DNA of 64,000 nucleotides from Holothuria scabra (taxonomy: Eukaryota; Echinodermata; Holothuroidea; Aspidochirotida; Holothuriidae): the NCBI GenBank assembly GCA_037179385.1, contig CM074193.1, positions 47,025,082 to 47,089,081 of the forward strand. The letters are read 5' to 3'. The notes beneath the pieces are model-generated. The model was given only the letters and a program-made list of their open reading frames with translations. It searched no databases and was not told where the DNA came from. The position numbers were made by a program, and so were the translations under genes. Below, one piece after another: positions 56,501 through 64,000 of this stretch (positions within the stretch are counted from its first letter, which is position 1; each line of letters begins with the position of its first letter).

Positions 56501-59500
56501 AAAAGTGACAAAAATTATCCTTAAACAGCACTTGAAATTCACTACCTCCAACCCTATTTATATTGTATCATATGCATTGCTTTTAACAGCTAAATAACTG
56601 TAGATAATCTGATTGTTTGCCTGAGTATCTGACCTTGAACCAGCAGGGCCAGGGAATGATAGGGAGAGGGAAAATCAGGGCAATTTAAGATGAGGGCAGC
56701 AGTCAAAAAATGTTAAAGAAACACTGGTGTAAGGAATAGTTCATTACAAAGGCTTATATTATAAACATGAGTATTTTGTTAGTTTACCCAAACCAACTTG
56801 TGTTATCATAAACCCAATCCATGAAATGGTGCATTATTGTTTTGGTCACTTGCATAAAACAGGACTTTCTGCACAAGTATAAATGACAATATTCCTCAAA
56901 TAAAGTCTTGTTATTGGCTTGTCTTGAAGTGAGTGAGTTTCTTATACAGTTGATGGTGAATATTTTTGTATTACATGCTGATTATTTGGAAATTTCATAG
57001 ATAATTGGAGTATGGATTTCATGAATTTAAGTGTCCCTCTTATGAAACACTAATTTATCAGTTCATTATGATATTATTTTCTTTAACAAGAATGAATTCC
57101 ATTATGAAAAATTAGTGGCTGCATATACAGTATCCTGGTCAAATTAGTGGCTGCATGTACAGTATCCTGGTCAAATTAGTGGCTGCATATACAGTATCCT
57201 GGTCAAATAAGTGGCTGCATATACAGTATCCTGGTCAAATTGGCAGTTATTTTGCTTTGAATGTTGGTTAATTGGATATTTTCGAGATGTGTTTTTAATC
57301 TATTTTAACTTTGAACTTTACAGGTAGGTTCTGCTATTACCTTGGCCGTATTGCCCCATTTTACACTTTATTCTATTATATTAATGAGGATGTGGTATGA
57401 ACCTACAGGCATGAAGGAAAGAGGGAATTGACTTATTCAAGGGTTCATCTGCCTTTTACACAAATCTTGCTGTTAGAAAATCTCCATATTGTTAATGCTG
57501 TGGACAATACATGTTTGCTCATATTATTAAAAGGAGGAATGGTTTGTATAATTACTCTTTGGAAGGACAACAAAAGCTTTAATAATAATTTTGAAACAAT
57601 TTTTATGTTTGCTATACCTCTCATTTGGTTTTTTAGGTCACAGTAGAACAATAATTGGTTGTGAGGTACTGAAGGATGGTGCTATTCGTCTACTTGTATT
57701 CGACCCCAGTACCAAACAAAATGACATGGCTGCAGTTAGGGCTGGTAATGTTACTGGTGCCATTCTACGCCCTCTAAGAAAAACACTCGGGCAATTCAAA
57801 CATAAACAATACCAAATAGTTGCAGTGTGTGGAGTCATGTCTTTTGATAAAGAATATGAGGTAAGTTTAATTGCCAGTTTGTCTTTTACCAATTTGTCAT
57901 TATTTACAGGTTAAAATTGCTTCTATCAATTATTCACTAGTTAACATAATTCACTCTCTTAATGAAGAACAAATCTTGATAAACCTTGACGAGAAAGCTG
58001 GTAAGACATGCCATTTTTTAATTTTTTTCAAATTTTGTTTGTAAAGTCTTTTTGACATAATAAAGAGGGAGTATGCCTTCAATTTTACACTGCCAGTATT
58101 ACTGAGGCCCAACGTCCAAAGATAGTACCGTTGGGTATATGCAACAGTGGTACTGTGGAGAACAACTGATTGACATATATATGCCACAGTAAGACTGTGG
58201 AGAACAACTGGTTGACATATATTTGCCACAGTGGGACTGAAGTGTTTCTTTGGTTCCATAGTCCATTCATTCATTTGTTCATTCATTTATTTATTCATTT
58301 ATGTCCAGTACCAAAGAATTTATGTCTCTATGAAATTAGTAGTGCCTTTTCTTACTAGCTGTAAAGAAATCCCATTTGACTGTTTAGTGAGCAGTATATT
58401 GTTAAACTTTGGACCTGATCAAAGAGAAATTTATGATGAAATTTGTCAGTTTTGAGTAGAGTATTTGTTCATTTAGTTAAATTGTGTAAAGGATATGGAT
58501 TAGTTATTTAGATAGAGTTTTATGGCCCAGTTTACAACCTATTGGTTCAGCTCTAATTTTTAAGAAGGGGGATCGAAGTATGCCTTGCAGCTACAGGCCT
58601 GTCAGTTTTACCAGTGTTGTGTGCAAAGTTATGGAATTTTTAATTAAGGATAGTTTACTTAAGTATCTTTTAGATAATGAGTTACTTTATCTGTCACAGC
58701 ATGGTTTCCTGCCAAGCAGATCTTGTGTTACTAACTTACTGAGCTTTCTAGAAGATGTCTCTTCATCTCTTGATTCTGGGCATTGATGTCATTTACCTTG
58801 ACTTTTCAAAGGCTTTTGATAAAGTTCCATTAGGTAGGCTAATGGTTAAACTGCATAGGTTAGGGGTGTAGGGAAATTGTGCTAATTGGATAAATTCATG
58901 GCTTCATGGTAGATCTAAGAGAGTTGCTGTCAATGGTAACTTCTCTTCTTGGAGAGAAGTCACAAGTGGAGTACCACAGGGTTCTGTCCTTGGCCCACTT
59001 CTTTTCTTAATTTTCATCAATGATATTGATAGTTCTCTTACAAGTAAGTTTGCAGATGATACTAAGCTTTATAGGAAGATTAGTATTTTGGATGACGCCT
59101 TACTGCTGCAGAAAGATCTGGATAGGTTATTTTCTTGGTCTCAGACTTGGCAAATGTCTTTTAATGCGGATAAGTGTAAAGTCCTTCAGTTTGGCCCTAA
59201 AAGTTTTAGCTATGATTATAACATGAATGGTAGTGTTCAAAGTAATGTCACCTTCGAGAAAGATCTGGGTGTTGTAATTACTGGGGATTTAAAGTCATCA
59301 AGGCAGTGTGCAACCACTGCTGCAAAGGCTAATAGAGTGCTTGGATTGATCAAGAGGAATTTCATCAATTTTAGTAAGGATATTGTGCTTAATTTGTATA
59401 AGCAGTTGGTAAGACCCCATCTTGACTATGCAGCTCAGGCTTGGAGTCCCTTCTATGAAAAGGACATGTTTCTTTTAGAGCAAGTTCAGAGGAGAGCCAC

Positions 59501-60754
59501 TCGCCTTATACCTGAGGTGAGAAATTTACCTTATCATGCTAGGTTTAAACATCTTGGGCTTACCACTTTGGAGCTGAGAAGAATTAGGGGTGACATGCTC
59601 CAGGTTTACTCGTTTCTTTCTGAAGGGAATCCCCTTTTGACTTGTATTTATTTAAGGGTTCAAAGTAACTCTCAGGTTCGTGGGCATTGTAAAAAGCCGG
59701 AGGAGCCTTTTGCAAGGCTTGACATTAGGAAGTTTTGTTTCTCCCATAGAGTTGTCAATGAGTGGAATTTTCTGCCAGATTGGGTAGTTAACTCCCTGTC
59801 AGTTCACTGCTTTAAGGTTAACATTGACAAGTTCTTCCATGACTGTGGTAGAATCTGATTGTTTTGGGCTGTTGTCTAGGTTTGGTGGTTTGACTTCTGA
59901 TAAGGGTTTGGACTTCAGGGCATCTTATGGGGCCTTGGCCCTCCTTTCCCCTTCAACCTGTTATGTTATGTTAAGTCGAGCCACAGCCTTTTTTCTAGTT
60001 GTGGCTCACTAGCTTGTTTTCCCTACTGCATTGCTTATGCGGAGCATCACACACAAAGGCAGTAAAGGATATGGGATATTACCTCAAAAGTTACTGTTGT
60101 GTAACCTATGTGTCATAAAGGAATCTATGCTCAGTATTATTACTGTAAACATATTTAATATCAGCATTACCTACTTGACTTTTGAAATATAATACTGCAG
60201 TAAGCATAATAAGTACACAATCATACTTTTTCAAATGACTTAACAGTTTGTGGTACATGCAGAAGGCATGTCTGTAAAAACTGGTTATGACATGTATCTG
60301 GTTGTATTAGTTCTTTGTGTGCAGAAGTCTATAAAGTGTGCTCTTGATTAGAACATACCATGTCCTATCATGGCTTACCTTGAAGAGTCTTTCCATTCAG
60401 TGAATACAACATGTGATGTACCTAAATAGTGTAAACACCACATATCCCCACACCACCCCCTATATAAGCTGTTATTTGTACATGTATATCAAATAATATC
60501 AACAGGCGTAAAACAGGAGGATTGAATTATATAGATATGTGAAAGGGTTGGTGAAATACCCTTTTGTTGTTTGGTTGTTGCTAGTAACAGTCAAGTGAAT
60601 GTTCAAACCCTTAAATTTATACTCTTAAATTATTTATTGTGGAAATACTTTTACTGCGTTTTACCTTTCTCTGTCAGTATTTTTATCTTTTTCATATCAT
60701 TATGTTTTTTTTTTTCAGGAAAGTAAACTTCTTGTCTCAGAGAGGATTCCATGA
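47463..60754 (+). CDS. ZUP1: ZUP1 (ZUFSP), K63-specific deubiquitinase, 737 aa, 7 coding exons
   Basis: Coding exons: 47463-48722, 49826-49994, 51399-51590, 54898-55066, 56183-56346, 57637-57860, 60719-60754. Intron phases are 0,1,1,2,1,0 and the sum is exactly 738 codons. Domains: C2H2-like zinc fingers at about residues 13-34, 41-62, 281-304 and 358-380; an acidic, Ser-rich linker (about 75-275); a helical ubiquitin-binding region with AEQLQKQEQDLRERQ (about 390-420); and peptidase C78 from about 477. Catalytic residues: Cys516 in GWGCGYRN, His653 in QHQGHSRT, Asp674 in VFDP, with the His-Asp spacing of 21 known in human ZUP1. The C-terminus ends SERIP, like human EKIP. The family cleaves K63-linked ubiquitin chains and acts at DNA damage sites. 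It is longer than human ZUP1 (578 aa), mainly in the linker. Introns hold a LINE, a TTAA element and minisatellites. The start is the first in-frame ATG, just ahead of finger 1. Confidence 0.96.
48723..49825 (+). other. ZUP1 intron 1
   Basis: Phase 0, donor CAG|GTATAG, acceptor TTTTATTTTAG. No repeat ends or other exons recognised. Confidence 0.8.
49987..50040 (+). promoter_or_regulatory. Triplicated 5' splice site at ZUP1 exon 2
   Basis: ACATCAG|GTATTG occurs three times at 20-bp spacing, with donors after 49994, 50014 and 50034. Only the first keeps the ZUP1 frame (phase 1, joining to GGC at 51399). The second shifts frame on joining to exon 3. Use of the third reads an in-frame TAA at about 50022-50025. 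GTATTG is a weak donor, so competition among the three is plausible. Confidence 0.7.
49995..51398 (+). other. ZUP1 intron 2
   Basis: Phase 1. Starts in the triplicated donor repeat and ends with a long T tract and ACACAG at 51393-51398. No mobile element recognised. Confidence 0.75.
51880..52610 (+). repeat. ~310-bp tandem repeat, 2.5 copies, with DR1 motifs
   Basis: Each unit reads CTGG(G/A)CC(G/A)ATT.TTTTCAAA.TTGGTAGG, then AGGTCAAAGGTCA, a block with TGAAACTTC(G/A)CA, TCTACCAAAATATGT, CCAT(A/G)GCAAC, and again AGGTCAAAGGTCA. DR1-type words occur at 51964-51976 (one mismatch), 51978-51990, 52112-52124, 52292-52304 and 52432-52444. The last overlaps GTCACGTGAC, an E-box palindrome (52441-52450). 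The third unit is partial and has lost its DR1. Confidence 0.75.
52616..53524. mobile_element. TTAA-flanked DNA transposon, about 0.9 kb, non-autonomous
   Basis: TTAA at 52616-52619 and 53521-53524 brackets inverted ends A(A/G)TGGG(C/G)ATGACACGGCCA (18 of 20 match). A TTAA target is characteristic of piggyBac-like families. The interior has no transposase; a 69-codon minus frame is chance. It interrupts ZUP1 intron 3 after the DR1 repeat. Confidence 0.8.
55067..56182 (+). other. ZUP1 intron 4
   Basis: Phase 2, donor TCAA|GTAAGT, acceptor TTTATGTTTTAG. No repeat ends recognised. Confidence 0.8.
56347..57636 (+). other. ZUP1 intron 5 with a 32-bp minisatellite
   Basis: Phase 1, donor CAAG|GTAAGC, acceptor GGTTTTTTAG. 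Contains four copies of a 32-bp unit at 57111-57238. Confidence 0.8.
57111..57238. repeat. 32-bp minisatellite, four copies
   Basis: Unit starts ATTAGTGGCTGCATATACAG and continues TATCCTGGTCAA. Copies differ at two positions only. Confidence 0.92.
57861..60718 (+). other. ZUP1 last intron, carrying a LINE
   Basis: Phase 0, donor TATGAG|GTAAGT, acceptor a T tract ending TTTTTCAG at 60718. Holds a tandem duplication of about 43 bp (58148-58238, with ACTGTGGAGAACAACTG), an (ATTC)n-like stretch (58260-58300) and the LINE at 58551-59973. Confidence 0.85.
58551..59973 (+). pseudogene. 5'-truncated LINE with near-intact reverse transcriptase
   Basis: The 5' junction follows GGTTCAG at 58550. Translation gives FKKGDRS, SYRPVSFTSVVCKVMEFL, HGFLPSRSC, then after a frameshift near 58783 YLDFSKAFDKVP, a TAG at 58869-58871, then SGVPQGSVLGPLLF, FADDT (catalytic Asp pair, 59049-59060), FLEKDLGVV-like and QRRATRLIPEV words: the palm and thumb of a non-LTR (CR1/L2-like) ORF2. 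Endonuclease and 5' regions are absent. The ORF ends at 59858 and the 3' UTR ends in (TTATG)n. Only one frameshift and one stop, so it is fairly young. It is in the sense orientation inside ZUP1. Confidence 0.88.
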
Positions 60755-61215
60755 TATGCTCATACAGCATTTCCTGTTTAATACCTGGAATGCTGTTTGC
60801 AGTTGTGACAATATGGCTGAATTTCAACTTACCTTGGTGTCTTCATTTCACCCATGTAATTATACCCATTCTAAGGATGCAATTTGTGTTTTAACAAAAC
60901 AAGGGAGTTATTATTTTGTAATGATGCCGTAAACTAATAACTCATTTGTATTGTAAGCATCTAACTTTAAGATGCTTCGTTTAAATTTTCCATCTTCATT
61001 TGAAGAAAGCAACTTCATCTAATTCTCATCCTTATGTATAGAGGCTGTTTGTACATCCAAATTTTCACAAAGTGTGAATCATCACGTCATCCAGTGATAT
61101 CTGTTCTTATGGGCCAGTTACGAGCAAAGGTTAGAGTTAAACAGTGTTTAATTGTTGTAGCTTTATAATACCTTACTGAAATATGAATAAACCTTTAAAT
61201 GAATTATGTTATTCA
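60755..61215 (+). terminator. ZUP1 3' UTR with AATAAA polyA signal
   Basis: AATAAA at 61186-61191, about 430 nt after the stop codon, is the first canonical polyA signal downstream. Cleavage would be near 61205-61215. Later AATAAA-like words exist, so a longer UTR is possible. Confidence 0.55.
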
Positions 61216-64000
61216 CGTATCAATACCCCCAGATATATACATGATCCAGAACTTGATGGTAGTCACATGGCTAGGTAAAACACTGCACCTAAATGTTCAA
61301 TGTATGGTATATCTTACACATGTCAACACCTTGCAGAGTAACAAAGTCACAAAAGATGCTCATAAATTGACTCGAAAGTGAGTAAAATTAGACATAAGGC
61401 AGGGATGGTGATGGTCATATGACTCACAATGACCCAAACCTAGGGTAGTCTGACTCATTGAGAGTAACTGTGTCAACTGTATTCAAGGTCACAGTTTAAG
61501 TTGATCAGAAGCAATTTCACTAGGTTCTTTGCATATGTACCAACTTGTGGCTCTATGCATCCAATGTGTATAGCTCAGGGCTGAAGCCAGAAAATCTAGC
61601 TTGGAGAAGGAGGACTGTGACCATCTAGCAATTAATTGCTACACGATTGCATGTCAATTAAACATTTAGTAAATTATTTACTTGTGATAAATAGCAAAGT
61701 CAGCTCTTTCAACCATTTTTATTCATCTGAATACTAAGCTGCAAAAATGGTTACGACAGATTACAAATAAATTGAATTTCAATGATTGTGTATCATAATA
61801 GGTCTATATTATTCACAGACATTCTGTTCATTCACAGGTAATACACATTTGGATGGTGTGAAATATCGAAGTAGACTTTGCATGGCATTGACATGTTGCT
61901 GACTTTTGTGTAATTCTTTAATAGCTCATAGTAATTTATTGCTAAGAAATTTTTTTATTAAGGGTTTAGTGATCTTACTACATGATGCTAGCCATAGGGG
62001 AAGGTAAAAACACTTCCATGGAAAGGGAGGCCTCAACTTTTAAGATCCAACTGGCAGTTGGTGCAGGAGGAAAGAAAGACAGGTGGTAGCCTGCTCCAAA
62101 GAGACACTCCTTCTAAATTCATTCGTGGCCATTGTCTGCATATTTGGTTGACAGATGGACTTTTTTCAAAATAAAATTGAATGATTTCAAAATTTACCTG
62201 AACTTGATGCATTAAAGCATTGCAAAGCTTTTCTATCAAATGAGCAACTCATTAGAAATTATATTTGATAACATTTTTTTATAAACACAGTTGATTAATG
62301 TTTTACATGGTTAATATATACTGCATTTGTGGAAAGTAAAATTAAGCTAGGAAGGGTTATGGTACTGTGCAGGGTAACATCTCTTGAAATGTGTTAATCT
62401 TATTTTTATATGTTTTCATATGTTTGATCAGTTCCAGTGTTCCTCTAGATAAAATCCTTAAGTATTCATCTGTTCAAGTTCTGGGTCGATAAAGACTCGA
62501 CATTGTTGATTGATTTGATGCAGTTGATTTGAATTTTTTTATTTGGGTCGATACATCTTGTTGTATATACTCATAAGTTATAATTGGATTTGAAATATGA
62601 AGGTGCACCCACAATTTTGATAGAATTTGCATATTGTGTGTTCATTGGTTGAGAGAGTATTATGAATTGGTGCTAAATGGAAGCTTGTCAGATGGTCAGA
62701 AACTTAGCCTTTGGAACTTAAGCTGTAACACTGATTGACAACATTTCTTGCCAGTCTCATTTGTAAAAGGGCCCTCCTTGTAACAAGGGAATGAGAAAAA
62801 GCTGGGAGATTGTTGGAGTCTCATTTTTCATGAAATGTTTGATTGGTCTTCAAAATAAAAACTCCTATGACTGTTTTGCGGTAGATACTGTAAATATATT
62901 AGGTGCTGAAATGCATATATGTTATAAATATAAAATGTTTTGGACCTGTAACCTGTTAATTGAACTCATGTTCTGTATATACATATGGGATATTCATGGG
63001 TATTTGGGTGACACATATACTGTTTATTATGTACATAATTACATGAAAACATAGGTTTTAAAGGGTAAGGTTTCTTTGTCTCATGTAGACAAATGCTGTC
63101 TTCCTTTTCTTTTTGAGACTTGGAAATGGACATTTTGAAAAGAATCATAATAGCCAAGGGTTTTGTAGAGTTACCGTGGATTATTTTGTCGAGTTTGAAG
63201 GTTATTATGCCGTGACAAATTTTATAACTTGTACAGTAACTAGAAATTTGCAAAATTCACTTCATCATTTAAAATATGTCTTGGTCACAAATTTGTTGCA
63301 ACTGTTTAAAATTATGTATACACTATCATTGCTTTCAGTTTTATGTAAGACATACAGACTCTCTTTATAGTTTGACCATATTTCATCAAGATGTGAGTAC
63401 AACTCAACATGTTTGCCAAAAAAGAAGCATAAAATAGATGAACTGACTCAGTAAGCCTCTTTAAAAGTAAAAAGTGTAGGGCAATGATGGCATAAGGTAA
63501 GCCGTTACTGCCAAAGGTTTCTGAAAGACTTAAATAATTTTATATAATGTAAGATTCAAGAAAATAGCTTTAATTAAAATTTCAAATTAAGTGAGTAGAT
63601 TTATGGCTATCATGTAGGACAAAATTTGATTTGAAATTTATGCTTGTTGGAGACTTTATGCCTTGCATGAGTGTTTAAATTAAACTAAATTACTGCTTCT
63701 ACAGTGTAAGAGGACGAAGCATAGCTTTACGTCATCATGATGTTATAATTATAATTCAAAAAGATCTATTTAAGATTCAATAGAAATAAAAACATGCTAC
63801 ACTACAAACAACGGTCCTTTTGAAAAAAGCCTGTACATTGTAAAGAATTCCCTCAAAGGGGGACTATTACTGAAAAGGTATTGCAGTGTATTGAGATGTT
63901 CTACACAAAACAAGTAAAATATCAAATGGATGTTCCCTTAAAGCCAAACATATTTTCATGAAGATTGAACTGATTTTAGTTCCCATCATGTAAGCTGGGA
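61216..64000. other. Downstream DNA, no gene seen
   Basis: AT-rich, with short chance frames only. No transposon ends, C/G runs or tRNA-like sequence recognised. It may contain alternative ZUP1 3' UTR or intergenic DNA. Confidence 0.5.

Noticed and set aside
63430..63470. GACTCAGTAAGCCTCTTTAAA resembling the TTAA MITE end
   Set aside because: A single end with no partner; the interior does not align convincingly with 13675-14008.

Overview
This is eukaryotic, intron-rich, repeat-dense animal DNA, not prokaryotic. It has GT-AG introns, short conserved exons in long AT-rich introns, tRNA-derived repeats, non-LTR retrotransposon fragments, and many DNA transposons with terminal inverted repeats (TIRs) and target-site duplications (TSDs). 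The mix suggests a marine invertebrate deuterostome, perhaps an echinoderm such as a sea cucumber. That placement is an impression from repeat style and protein divergence, not a proof.

Two protein-coding genes can be supported, both on the + strand. (1) About 11.5-20.5 kb: a small gene with a TATA promoter and a non-coding first exon, encoding a 58-residue secreted peptide with six cysteines over two coding exons (17093-17156 and 18387-18499). I do not recognise the peptide family. (2) About 47.4-61.2 kb: a complete seven-exon coding region for ZUP1 (ZUFSP), the K63-specific deubiquitinase of peptidase family C78. It is 737 residues long, all intron phases agree, and the Cys-His-Asp triad is present.

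Layout. 1-11.5 kb is almost entirely transposon: a 1.5 kb hAT-like element at 2.5-4.0 kb, a small one at 4.3-4.7 kb, then a nested set of hAT-like elements at 5.0-10.5 kb whose outer and innermost members have perfect 8-bp TSDs. 11.5-20.5 kb is the peptide gene, with two foldback elements, a TTAA-flanked MITE, a duplicated tRNA-Thr segment and a small hAT-like element in its introns. 20.5-39 kb is a transposon graveyard: two more hAT-like elements (23.7-25.5 and 26.0-27.6 kb), LINE fragments (30-31.4 and 33.3-33.7 kb), a tRNA-Ala-derived SINE (34.2-34.8 kb) and satellites. 39.5-44.0 kb holds another hAT family, with one element nested in it and another copy apparently inserted into its own kind. 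44-47.4 kb is nearly featureless upstream DNA of ZUP1. ZUP1 introns carry a DR1-motif-rich tandem repeat, a TTAA-flanked element, minisatellites and a 5'-truncated LINE. 61.2-64 kb shows no gene.

Most interesting: nested hATs proved by TSDs; the SINE and LINE sharing a 3' tail; the unusual anionic six-Cys peptide; a triplicated 5' splice site at ZUP1 exon 2; and a cluster of nuclear-receptor-type DR1 motifs in a ZUP1 intron. All identifications are from reading the sequence by eye; no database search was run.
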